Shown here one piece after another: positions 12,341 through 20,182 of a stretch of 64,000 nucleotides of DNA. The stretch lies in NCBI RefSeq assembly GCF_002906655.1, contig NZ_CP025794.1, positions 1,054,001 to 1,118,000 on the forward strand. The letters are read 5' to 3'. The translations under genes and the position numbers were made by a program. Each line of letters begins with the position of its first letter. Position 1 is the first letter of the stretch. The notes below the pieces were generated by a model. That model saw nothing but the letters and a program-made list of their open reading frames with translations. It had not been told where the DNA came from and searched no databases. The DNA is from Vibrio hyugaensis (GTDB lineage: Bacteria; Pseudomonadota; Gammaproteobacteria; Enterobacterales; Vibrionaceae).

Positions 12341-14416
12341 ATGCTAACCAGTAACATTCAAAAATCGATTCGCACCAGTTACCAAAACTTACAAGCGCAA
12401 CTTGATAACTTTGTTCCACGAAGAGCACAAAACTACTTAGTTGCAGAAATTGCGAAAACACTATGCGGGCAATACCACAAGTCAAATCGCATGTTGATTG
12501 CAGAAGCTGGTACCGGTATCGGGAAATCACTTTCTTACTTGATGGCTGCGATTCCAGTTGCGGTCTATAACAATCGTAAAGTCGTGATCTCAACGGCCAC
12601 CGTGGCTTTGCAAGAACAATTGGTGAATAAAGACTTACCTCTTTTCCGTCGTATTACCGATCGAGAGTTTTCTTTTATTCTTGCAAAAGGTCGCCAACGC
12701 TACTGTTGTGCGGAAAAACTCGCGACTGCAAGTGGTGTCGATGGCGGCCAGTTGGCGATGTTTGAAACAAAACCTAAGAAAAAGGACATCGAGCAGCTCG
12801 AAACCATGTATCGCTCTCTCGCTCAAGGTAAATGGGATGGTGACAGAGATTCTTGGCCGAAACCAATAGATGATCAGTTATGGCAACTTATCGTCAGTGA
12901 CAAACACAGCTGTAACAACAGCTTACCCGCACACCGAGGCTGCCCTTTTCAAAAAGCGCGAGCTGAGTTAGATAAGAATGATGTCATCATCGCCAATCAC
13001 TCACTCGTGATGGCTGATGCAGACTTGGGCGGCGGAGTGATTCTCCCAGAGCCTGAAAATACGATTTACGTGTTTGATGAAGCGCACCACCTTCCTCATG
13101 TTGCTCGCGATCATGCTTCTGCTTCCGCTAGTTTAAAAGGCGCGGCGGCTTGGTTAGAAAAGCTAAACCAGTCTACCAGTAAGTTTTCGTCATTGGCTGA
13201 TGAGAAGCGTGTTGGACGATTCCGCAACGATCTACAAGAATCCGTACAGGAACTGATTCCTGCGTTGAACCAACTGACTAAACAATTTGACCCAGCCCAG
13301 TTCGAGGAAGGGATCTACCGTTTTGAACATGGAGAGCTGCCGACTTGGTTGGAAAATCAATCAAAAGATTTAAAGCAACTAAGCAAAAAGGCAAACCAAA
13401 GTGTCGCAAAGATTGCTGACTTAATTGCAGAACGTGTTAAAGATGGCGAACTTTCATCAAGATTGGCGGAACCGGCTTTGGCTGAATTGGGCTTTTATAT
13501 CCAGCGTTTAGAAAACCTAGCTCAAGTTTGGCGATTAATGGCCGAACCAAGTCGAGACAAAGGTGCACCGCTTGCTCGCTGGTTAGAGAAACATCCTGAT
13601 CGCGAAGGCGACTACATTGTCAGCGTTTCCCCATTAGAGATTGGATGGCAACTAGACCAACAAATCTGGAGTCGTTGTATTGGCGCGGTTCTCGTTTCCG
13701 CCACAATGCGAGCATTAAACTCATTCAACTACTTTTGCCATCAAGTTGGGGTTGACGCCAAACCGGACTCAGGGACACAATTTTTGGCGCTAGCCTCGCC
13801 TTTCGATTATCAGAATCAAGCTGAGCTTCTTATTCCAGCGATGAAGTATGAACCGCAAGCACCACAGTTTACCGAATATCTTATTGAAATTTTGCCTAAG
13901 TATTTAGAAGACAACAAAGCGAACTTGGTATTATTCTCCTCTTATTGGCAGATGAACCAAGTTGCCGATGCGCTCAATGCTGATTTCATAAAACGTGGGT
14001 GGGCTTTGCAAGTTCAAGGGGAAAGTTCGCGTGCGGAAGTTCTAAAAAAACATAAAAAGCTCATTGATAAACAAAAAACTAGCATTCTATTTGGTACTGG
14101 CAGCTTTTCTGAAGGTCTTGATTTACCAGGAGAACTACTGGAAAACCTTGTTATCACCAAGATTCCATTTGGCGTTCCGACCTCTCCTGTTGAACAAGCG
14201 CATTCGGAGTACATCGAAAAGAAAGGCGGTAACCCGTTTATGCAAATTACGGTACCGGATGCAAGTAAAAAGCTGATTCAAAGCGTTGGTCGATTACTGC
14301 GCAAAGAGCGGGATTCTGGTAGAGTGACCATTCTCGACAGGCGCTTGGTAACAAAACGCTACGGACAAGCTCTGATTGATTCGCTTCCTCCGTTTAAACG
14401 CAAAATAGAATATTAA
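12341..14416 (+). CDS. dinG: ATP-dependent DNA helicase DinG
   Basis: The 691-residue protein is an XPD-like 5'-3' helicase. Walker A (EAGTGIGKS) is near residue 55. Four cysteines of the Fe-S domain can be seen: CC in RYCCAEK near 121, then SDKHSCNN and HRGCPF. The DEAH box is FDEAHHL, and the C-terminal motif is QSVGRLLRKERDSGRV. DinG helps resolve R-loops and replication-transcription conflicts. The ATG at 12341 (MLTSNIQKSIRTSY) is preferred; the upstream start at 12305 adds 12 atypical residues. A TauE/SafE gene follows after 14 bp. Confidence 0.95.
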   Translation: MLTSNIQKSIRTSYQNLQAQLDNFVPRRAQNYLVAEIAKTLCGQYHKSNRMLIAEAGTGIGKSLSYLMAAIPVAVYNNRKVVISTATVALQEQLVNKDLPLFRRITDREFSFILAKGRQRYCCAEKLATASGVDGGQLAMFETKPKKKDIEQLETMYRSLAQGKWDGDRDSWPKPIDDQLWQLIVSDKHSCNNSLPAHRGCPFQKARAELDKNDVIIANHSLVMADADLGGGVILPEPENTIYVFDEAHHLPHVARDHASASASLKGAAAWLEKLNQSTSKFSSLADEKRVGRFRNDLQESVQELIPALNQLTKQFDPAQFEEGIYRFEHGELPTWLENQSKDLKQLSKKANQSVAKIADLIAERVKDGELSSRLAEPALAELGFYIQRLENLAQVWRLMAEPSRDKGAPLARWLEKHPDREGDYIVSVSPLEIGWQLDQQIWSRCIGAVLVSATMRALNSFNYFCHQVGVDAKPDSGTQFLALASPFDYQNQAELLIPAMKYEPQAPQFTEYLIEILPKYLEDNKANLVLFSSYWQMNQVADALNADFIKRGWALQVQGESSRAEVLKKHKKLIDKQKTSILFGTGSFSEGLDLPGELLENLVITKIPFGVPTSPVEQAHSEYIEKKGGNPFMQITVPDASKKLIQSVGRLLRKERDSGRVTILDRRLVTKRYGQALIDSLPPFKRKIEY

Positions 14417-14430
14417 AAGAATAACTATTT

Positions 14431-15216
14431 ATGGAAATGATTGAGCCAACCATGTTGTTGGTGTTGGCGCTAGTCGCTTTTGTTGCTGGATTTATCGATG
14501 CTGTTGCTGGCGGTGGTGGTATGCTGACGGTCCCCGCATTGCTGTCGTTGGGACTTCCTCCTCACATCGCATTAGGTACCAATAAGTTAGCGGCCTCCTT
14601 TGCCTCTTCTACCGCTGCTTATACTTACTATAAGAAGCGCCTTTTTAAGCCACAATGCTGGGGACGAGCTTTTGTTGCTACCCTAGTTGGCGCAACACTA
14701 GGGACGCTATTTGTTGATGCCATTAGCACCGAATGGTTAGAAAAAGTGTTGCCGCTGATTATTCTCGCAGCCGCAATGTATACCGTTTTTCATAAACCCC
14801 CACAGTCTTCTCATCAGAGTCCGACACCAGAGCCTTGCCCGTTACTAAATAAAAAGCAGTATATGCAAGGCTTATCGATAGGCTTTTATGATGGCTTGGC
14901 GGGGCCGGGAACAGGGGCTTTTTGGACGGTGAGTTCCATGGCCTTATACCGACTCAATATCTTACTTGCGTCTGGGTTAGCCAAAGCAATGAACTTTACT
15001 AGTAACTTTACTTCATTAGTAACTTTTGCTTTTTTGGGGCATATCAACTGGGTGTTAGGCTTAACGATGGGTGTCTGTTTAATGGCAGGTGCTTTTGTGG
15101 GTGCACACTCGGCAATCCGATTTGGCGCAACGTTTATACGCCCTGTCTTTGTTACCGTTGTTAGCGTACTTGCCATAAAACTTGCTTATGATGCATGGTT
15201 TGTAGGATTAACATGA
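14431..15216 (+). CDS. TSUP/TauE-SafE family membrane permease (YfcA-like)
   Basis: A 261-residue inner membrane protein with about eight hydrophobic helices in two similar halves. The first half has FIDAVAGGGGMLTVPALLSL and GTNKLAASFAS; the second has GFYDGLAGPGTGAFW. These paired Gly-rich motifs define the TauE/SafE (TSUP) family, which moves sulfite, sulfoacetate or other organic anions. The substrate is unknown. It lies 14 bp after dinG and its stop overlaps the start of the priC-like gene (ATGA), so dinG through rsmS is probably one transcript. Confidence 0.85.
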   Translation: MEMIEPTMLLVLALVAFVAGFIDAVAGGGGMLTVPALLSLGLPPHIALGTNKLAASFASSTAAYTYYKKRLFKPQCWGRAFVATLVGATLGTLFVDAISTEWLEKVLPLIILAAAMYTVFHKPPQSSHQSPTPEPCPLLNKKQYMQGLSIGFYDGLAGPGTGAFWTVSSMALYRLNILLASGLAKAMNFTSNFTSLVTFAFLGHINWVLGLTMGVCLMAGAFVGAHSAIRFGATFIRPVFVTVVSVLAIKLAYDAWFVGLT

Positions 15217-15758
15217 ACATTAGTCAGCTTTCAGAACATCTAGAACAAATGTCTAAACAGGCTGCAATGCTTGATCGTCAGCGTGGGGAGCATCACGTAC
15301 CTTTGTTTGATGAACGTTTGTTTCATTGCCGATCTCGGCTATTAGTTCCTTGTGTCAAAGAAGCAATGGCAACACTCGATGCAATCGTACGTGAGCAAAA
15401 AGAAGAAAAGCTTACCGCCTTGCGCGCCGAGTACCTCACAGAAAGACTGGTCGCACAAATTGCCGCTATTCAACGTGAAATTTCAACCACTAAAATTCGT
15501 AAAAACGAAGTAAAACACAGCAGTCATTTCAGAAAGCCTATTAATGTACTCTATCAAGAATTGGCTCAGCACCAAGAGTGGGCACGTCGATTACGAGAAA
15601 TGGTGCTTGAAAAAGAAAGAGCGGTCGAATTTGCACCGAGTTTTGCGCGGGCTGAAGCGCAAAAAGTACTTTTAGCGACAGAGCAGAGATTAGAGCGATG
15701 CGAAGCAGCGTTGCTAAAGCTTGAGAATCAAATCACTCATAGGGAAAAGAATCAGTGA
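15213..15758 (+). CDS. priC: Primosomal replication protein PriC-like
   Basis: The 181-residue, highly helical and charged protein has the PriC-family pattern: an N-terminal segment with LDRQRGEHHVPLFDERLFHC, a central coiled-coil and a basic C-terminal region. PriC drives PriA-independent replication restart by helping load DnaB at stalled forks. The ATG at 15213 overlaps the stop of the permease gene. Its neighbour is a DUF2496 gene, as in E. coli (priC-ybaM), which strongly supports the call. The similarity to E. coli PriC is moderate, as usual in Vibrio. Confidence 0.82.
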   Translation: MNISQLSEHLEQMSKQAAMLDRQRGEHHVPLFDERLFHCRSRLLVPCVKEAMATLDAIVREQKEEKLTALRAEYLTERLVAQIAAIQREISTTKIRKNEVKHSSHFRKPINVLYQELAQHQEWARRLREMVLEKERAVEFAPSFARAEAQKVLLATEQRLERCEAALLKLENQITHREKNQ

Positions 15759-15922
15759 TGTCTGACCAACCAAAATCACCACTCGATGATGCGCCAGAAG
15801 AAGTGAAGTTAGCTGTCGACCTGATTTACTTATTAGAGTCTAACGACATCGATCCAGAAACGGCATTACAAGCAATTAAGATCGTACAGAATGATCTAGA
15901 AAATAAGCTCAATAACAAATAA
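15758..15922 (+). CDS. rsmS: Small DUF2496 protein, RsmS/YbaM-like (54 aa)
   Basis: An ATG at 15758 shares a base with the priC stop (TGATG) and opens a 54-codon frame ending TAA at 15920-15922. The product reads MSDQPKSPLDDAPEEVKLAV and then DLIYLLESNDIDPETALQAI, closely resembling E. coli YbaM. YbaM follows priC in E. coli too. RsmS in Pectobacterium was described as a pleiotropic regulator; the biochemical role is unknown. No ribosome-binding site is needed if it is coupled to priC translation. Confidence 0.85.
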   Translation: MSDQPKSPLDDAPEEVKLAVDLIYLLESNDIDPETALQAIKIVQNDLENKLNNK

Positions 15923-16006
15923 TTGTTCTTATTTACTTTCGGCGTTTCCAGCTTTTATCTCCGGTGGTAACATCAAGCACAAATACGCCCCGCAGAAGGA
16001 TAAAAA

Positions 16007-16813
16007 ATGAAAGTAATCAGCTTTAACATCAATGGACTTCGTGCACGTTTGCATCAGCTCCAAGCCATTATCGACAAGCATCAACCAGACGTTATTGGTC
16101 TTCAGGAAATCAAAGTACATGACGAAGCTTTCCCAGTCGAAGATGTCGAGGCGATGGGTTACAAAGTTTACTTTCATGGCCAAAAAGCGCACTACGGTGT
16201 AGCAATGCTATGTAAACAAGAACCAATTAGCGTGCAAAAAGGCTTCCCTACCGACAACGAAGAACATCAAAAGCGCATGATCATGGCGACGTTTGAAGAT
16301 GAAAACGGCGAGAAGGTAACGGTACTAAACGGTTACTTCCCTCAGGGTGACAACATCGCTCACGAAACCAAATACCCATACAAGCGCCAGTTCTACAAAG
16401 ATTTGATGACCTATCTACATGATCACCATACAAATGATGAACAACTGATCGTAATGGGAGACATCAACATCAGTCCGATTGATGCAGATATCGGCATCGG
16501 CGAACCGAACCGTAAACGCTGGTTGAAGACTGGTAAATGTTCATTCCAGCCAGAAGAGCGTGAGTGGCTGAAGACGCTAATGGATTGGGGATTCGAAGAC
16601 ACTTTCCGCAATCTACACCCCGAAGTGAATGACCATTTCTCTTGGTTTGATTACCGCTCTCGTGGCTTTGATGACAATAGAGGACTGCGCATTGATGTAA
16701 TCTTGGCAACGCCATCACTTGCACAGAAATGTATCGAATCAGATATTGATTACGAGTTACGTGGTATTGAGAAACCCTCTGATCACGCCCCTATTTGGTC
16801 TACTTTCAAATAG
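16007..16813 (+). CDS. xthA: Exodeoxyribonuclease III
   Basis: A 268-residue member of the EEP/AP-endonuclease family. Active-site motifs are visible: [12 protein letters not shown], the metal-binding glutamate in [28 protein letters not shown] and the catalytic SDHAPIWS at the C-terminus. The enzyme cuts DNA at abasic sites and degrades 3' ends in base excision repair. It begins [11 protein letters not shown], the standard family start, preceded by an AGAAGGA ribosome-binding site. It stands alone, 84 bp after rsmS. Confidence 0.96.
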   Translation: MKVISFNINGLRARLHQLQAIIDKHQPDVIGLQEIKVHDEAFPVEDVEAMGYKVYFHGQKAHYGVAMLCKQEPISVQKGFPTDNEEHQKRMIMATFEDENGEKVTVLNGYFPQGDNIAHETKYPYKRQFYKDLMTYLHDHHTNDEQLIVMGDINISPIDADIGIGEPNRKRWLKTGKCSFQPEEREWLKTLMDWGFEDTFRNLHPEVNDHFSWFDYRSRGFDDNRGLRIDVILATPSLAQKCIESDIDYELRGIEKPSDHAPIWSTFK

Positions 16814-16980
16814 ATAGCTTTTAAGGGTTAATCATCCTGTCACTTTGCACCGATTAGCCCTACTTTTCCCCTACAAAAACCATTTTTGGCTTTGTCTTGT
16901 CGTCTCACTTTTGAGGCACTTCTCGTTCTACGACTTTCTATACTGAACATTACTTCTTTAGTTCATGGAGTGAGCGAAGT

Positions 16981-18681
16981 ATGGTTCAAAATAGCTGGGA
17001 CAGATTATCACCTTTTACGCTTAAAGCATTAGGTCCAATGACACTGGTGAGTGCCGCTATCAATGCTTTGATGCTTGTGGTTCCAATTTACAGCCTGCAG
17101 TTATTTGACCGAGTTTTATCGAGCAGAAGTACCGACACACTGTTGCTGCTTACGGCCATCGCTCTGTTTCTGTTGATTTCACAGGCATTGCTTGAAACCC
17201 TAAGACAAAAATACACCCAAAGAAAAGCCCTTCAGTTTGAATCGGAAAGCGCTCAATGGCTATATCAACTTTGCGGCCAACATTACGACACGAAGACACG
17301 TTACGTGTTTAACGACATAACTGAGATACGATCTCTTCTTATGTCACCAGGTTTCTTTGTCGCCTTCGACTTACCTTGGACGCCGCTATTTCTGCTAGTT
17401 ATGTTCATGCTACACCCAATTATCGGATTGGTTGGCTTGATTGCCGTTATCTGTGTATTAGTGGTCGCACTACTCTCTTTCTACACCAAAAAGAAATCAT
17501 TTGAGGCTTCTTACGCCACCCAAATTGCTGCAAATCGAAAAATCGACGAATTATTCAACAAACAAGAAACGTTAATTTCTCAACAAGCGACCGACGGTAC
17601 GTTTAACAAGTTCCAACCCATTCTTGCTGAAAAACTGTGGTTTAGGAGTAAGGTAGATTTAGCCTCGATTAACCTGACATCTATAGCCAAACTTGTTCGC
17701 ATGACACTACAAATTGGCATTATGGGGACAGGCGCATTTCTTGTGATTCAAAATTCGATGAGTGCCGGTGGAATGATTGCCGGGTCGATTCTGATGGCTA
17801 GAGCGCTCCAACCAATTGAGCAGCTAACCTCTGGGTTTCAAGGTTGGAAAACTGGATTAGCCGCAGCCAACCGCATCAAAAATGTCGTCAACAAATCCAA
17901 AATAGAACCGGAGCGCATCACACTGCCCGAGGTTTCCGGCGAGTTACGTTTCGACAACGTCGTATGGTCACCGGAAAATCATCAAGGAGAGCCCATAATC
18001 AAGCAACTCAAGCTAAGATTAGAAACTGGCAATCGAGTTGCCATCATTGGCTCGAGTGGTTCAGGTAAAACCAGTCTTTGTAAGTTGCTAATGGGCATAC
18101 ATAAACCGACATCAGGCAAAGTATGCATTGATGGCTTAAATGTCACGCATTGGGACAAAGAACAATTCAAACATACTGTTGGGTATCTTCCGCAAACTAT
18201 CCAATTTATCCAAGGCAGCGTTAAAGAAAATATCGCTCACTTCGATACTGAAATCACCGACTCTCAAATTATTAAAGCCGCCATTCATGCCGGTGTGCAC
18301 GAGACCATTCTTCAATTCCCCAATAGTTATGAAACCATCATTGGTGATGGCGGACATCAGTTATCCGGTGGGCAAGCGCAGAAGCTCGCATTAGCTCGCG
18401 CGCTTTGTTTTAAGCCCAAGCTCTTGGTTTTAGACGAACCCAACTCCCATATGGATAAAGAAGGCGAAGAGTACCTGACTAGCCTTCTAGCGACATGCAG
18501 AGAGGAAAGCGTTTCCGTCGTTATGATTACCCATCAACCACACTTGCTACGTCACGTAGATTGGGTCATTGAAATTAATAAAGGACAGATTGCAAGAGCC
18601 GGAGAAGCGAGCAAAGTTCTCCGTTCCATGATGGACGTGCATTCAAGGACACAAACACAGTCGGAGGCCTCCAATGAGTAA
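16981..18681 (+). CDS. Type I secretion system ABC permease/ATPase (PrtD/LapB-like)
   Basis: A 566-residue fused exporter. The N-terminal membrane domain (about 1-300) has several hydrophobic helices. The ATPase domain has Walker A (GSSGSGKT, 357-364), the signature LSGGQ at about 461 and Walker B LLVLDEP at about 481. The DEPNSHMD sequence is typical of the PrtD/AprD group. There is no N-terminal C39 peptidase or CLD domain; the length matches PrtD (~570-580). It should drive export of a protein with an uncleaved C-terminal signal, working with the next gene and an outer membrane TolC coded elsewhere. The stop overlaps the next start by 8 bp. Confidence 0.92.
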   Translation: MVQNSWDRLSPFTLKALGPMTLVSAAINALMLVVPIYSLQLFDRVLSSRSTDTLLLLTAIALFLLISQALLETLRQKYTQRKALQFESESAQWLYQLCGQHYDTKTRYVFNDITEIRSLLMSPGFFVAFDLPWTPLFLLVMFMLHPIIGLVGLIAVICVLVVALLSFYTKKKSFEASYATQIAANRKIDELFNKQETLISQQATDGTFNKFQPILAEKLWFRSKVDLASINLTSIAKLVRMTLQIGIMGTGAFLVIQNSMSAGGMIAGSILMARALQPIEQLTSGFQGWKTGLAAANRIKNVVNKSKIEPERITLPEVSGELRFDNVVWSPENHQGEPIIKQLKLRLETGNRVAIIGSSGSGKTSLCKLLMGIHKPTSGKVCIDGLNVTHWDKEQFKHTVGYLPQTIQFIQGSVKENIAHFDTEITDSQIIKAAIHAGVHETILQFPNSYETIIGDGGHQLSGGQAQKLALARALCFKPKLLVLDEPNSHMDKEGEEYLTSLLATCREESVSVVMITHQPHLLRHVDWVIEINKGQIARAGEASKVLRSMMDVHSRTQTQSEASNE

Positions 18682-20017
18682 GACCATATTGCACCGGAGT
18701 GGTATCAACTTTGAAGATGGACGCAAACTCTCTTTTGCTACCACGCCAGTGATCATCACTTCTTTAGCCGTTTTACTGGTGATGATTGGTGGCTTCCTTG
18801 TCTGGGCAAGCTTGTCACCACTGAGCTCGGCAGCGATAGCACCTGGCGTAGTGATCGTTGAATCGAAACGAAAACCCGTTCAGCACTTAGAAGGCGGGAT
18901 CATCGAACGGGTTCATGTTAAAGATGGAGATAATGTGAATAAGAACGATTTGCTGATAACCTTGAGCGCTACACAAGCTCAAGCGAGCTTGAATCGGCTA
19001 AGAGCACAATGGGAGAGCGATCTCGCACGCTTAAACCGACTCCAGTCTGAACTCGCAGACCATCCTGAAATTCAATTCGATACACGCTTACTCTCCCGTA
19101 ATCATTCCAAAGAAATTCAATCCATCATTCGAACTCAGCAAGCTTTGTATGAAAAACGCCGCTCACTACGAGATGGTGAAAACAACATTCTGGCGGAAAA
19201 AATAGAGCAAGCCAGGCTAGATATGTTTGGCCTACAAAAGCGATATCAAGCAGGCAAAGAGAGCTTGCGTTACCTTGCAGAACAAGTCGCCATGCATAAA
19301 AAGCTTCTTACTTCTGGTAATACGTCTAAATCACGTTACCTCGATCTTCAACGTGAACATTCACAACTTGAAGGACAAATTGCCGACCTCAGCGCCCAAA
19401 TCGGTCGAGCGAAAGGTTTTGTTGCCGAGGCAAAAATGGAATTAGCCAACGCGGAATTCAACTACGCTAAAACGCTAGGCGAAGAAGTTCAAGAACTTGA
19501 GCGCAAACTCAACGAAACAAGAGAAGCGATGGTGAACGCGAATGATGTACTCAAGCGTGTCGAAATAAGAGCCCCACAAGGCGGTATCGTGGTCGGGCTC
19601 AACGTTGTTGGTGAACATGCGATCATTGCTCCGGGCAACACGTTAATGGAAATTGTCCCACAAGAGGATGAATTAATTGTGGAGGCATTGGTGAAACCAG
19701 AAGACATTGAAGTACTTCATATAGGCCAAACAACTCAAGTACGCTTAACTGCATTTAGCTTTAGAAAAACACCTCCAATTGAAGGCGAACTGATTCATAT
19801 TTCTGCAGACCGAATCAGCGACCAAGCCACAGGGTCATCGGCTTATCTCGCTCGAGTGTCATTAGATTCAAGCATGTTAGCCGAATTAGGGGAGTCGGTC
19901 TCTCTTTACCCTGGCATGCCCGCGGAAGTCATGATTTTGATTGACGAGCAAACACCTCTTGATTACTTGCTCAACCCTCTTGCTGTTGCTTCTTATAAAG
20001 CGATGCGAGAGATGTAA
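18674..20017 (+). CDS. Type I secretion membrane fusion protein (HlyD/PrtE family)
   Basis: The 447-residue protein has a short cytoplasmic N-terminus, one membrane helix (about residues 27-53) and the HlyD architecture: a lipoyl-like half (PVQHLEGGIIERVHVKDGDN), a long coiled-coil and the second half with RAPQGGIVVGLNV. It bridges the inner membrane ABC exporter to the outer membrane channel. The ATG overlaps the end of the ABC gene (ATGAGTAA). No tolC homologue is adjacent. The RTX gene 165 bp downstream is its probable cargo. Confidence 0.92.
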   Translation: MSKTILHRSGINFEDGRKLSFATTPVIITSLAVLLVMIGGFLVWASLSPLSSAAIAPGVVIVESKRKPVQHLEGGIIERVHVKDGDNVNKNDLLITLSATQAQASLNRLRAQWESDLARLNRLQSELADHPEIQFDTRLLSRNHSKEIQSIIRTQQALYEKRRSLRDGENNILAEKIEQARLDMFGLQKRYQAGKESLRYLAEQVAMHKKLLTSGNTSKSRYLDLQREHSQLEGQIADLSAQIGRAKGFVAEAKMELANAEFNYAKTLGEEVQELERKLNETREAMVNANDVLKRVEIRAPQGGIVVGLNVVGEHAIIAPGNTLMEIVPQEDELIVEALVKPEDIEVLHIGQTTQVRLTAFSFRKTPPIEGELIHISADRISDQATGSSAYLARVSLDSSMLAELGESVSLYPGMPAEVMILIDEQTPLDYLLNPLAVASYKAMREM

Positions 20018-20067
20018 TAACTAATTCAAATAATCTCTGCGTTACTGGCTAGTTTTAAAATCAAACA

Positions 20068-20153
20068 AAAGGATGATAAAGCCAAACCCACTGTGAAGTG
20101 GGGACGGAAAGCTACAGATCTCAAATGGGACTGAGATGGCTGAGCTGCCTCTA
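20068..20153 (+). promoter_or_regulatory. Probable cyclic-di-GMP-I (GEMM) riboswitch aptamer before the RTX gene
   Basis: The leader has the ordered GEMM-I landmarks. AAAGCCAAACC (20078-20088) comes first. A P2 hairpin CCCACU/AGUGGG follows, closed by a GUGA (GNRA) tetraloop at 20093-20096. Next come GGACGGAAAGC (20102-20112), a P3 arm with AUCUC/GAGAU pairing, and a closing 3' strand GGCUGAGCUGCC (20138-20149). The consensus cores are GGCAAACC and GGACGCAAAGC. The two departures here are G to C and C to G, which would compensate if those bases pair, as I recall for G21-C46 in the V. cholerae Vc2 structure. The ligand is inferred from the pattern; no search was run. Confidence 0.82.
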
Positions 20154-20182
20154 TGTATCTCGCGATATATGAGGATATAGCA
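20148..20182 (+). promoter_or_regulatory. Putative riboswitch expression platform and RTX ribosome-binding site
   Basis: The Shine-Dalgarno GAGG (20171-20174) can pair with CCTC (20148-20151), with an inner TATC/GATA stem. CC of that CCTC also lies in the 3' closing strand of the riboswitch aptamer. The two structures compete, suggesting control of translation initiation. Ligand binding would pull GCTGCC into the aptamer and free the ribosome-binding site. The direction (ON with c-di-GMP) is an inference. Confidence 0.45.

Noticed and set aside
15929..16192. Minus-strand open frame overlapping the start of xthA
   Set aside because: Shadow of xthA; no family resemblance and no ribosome-binding site.
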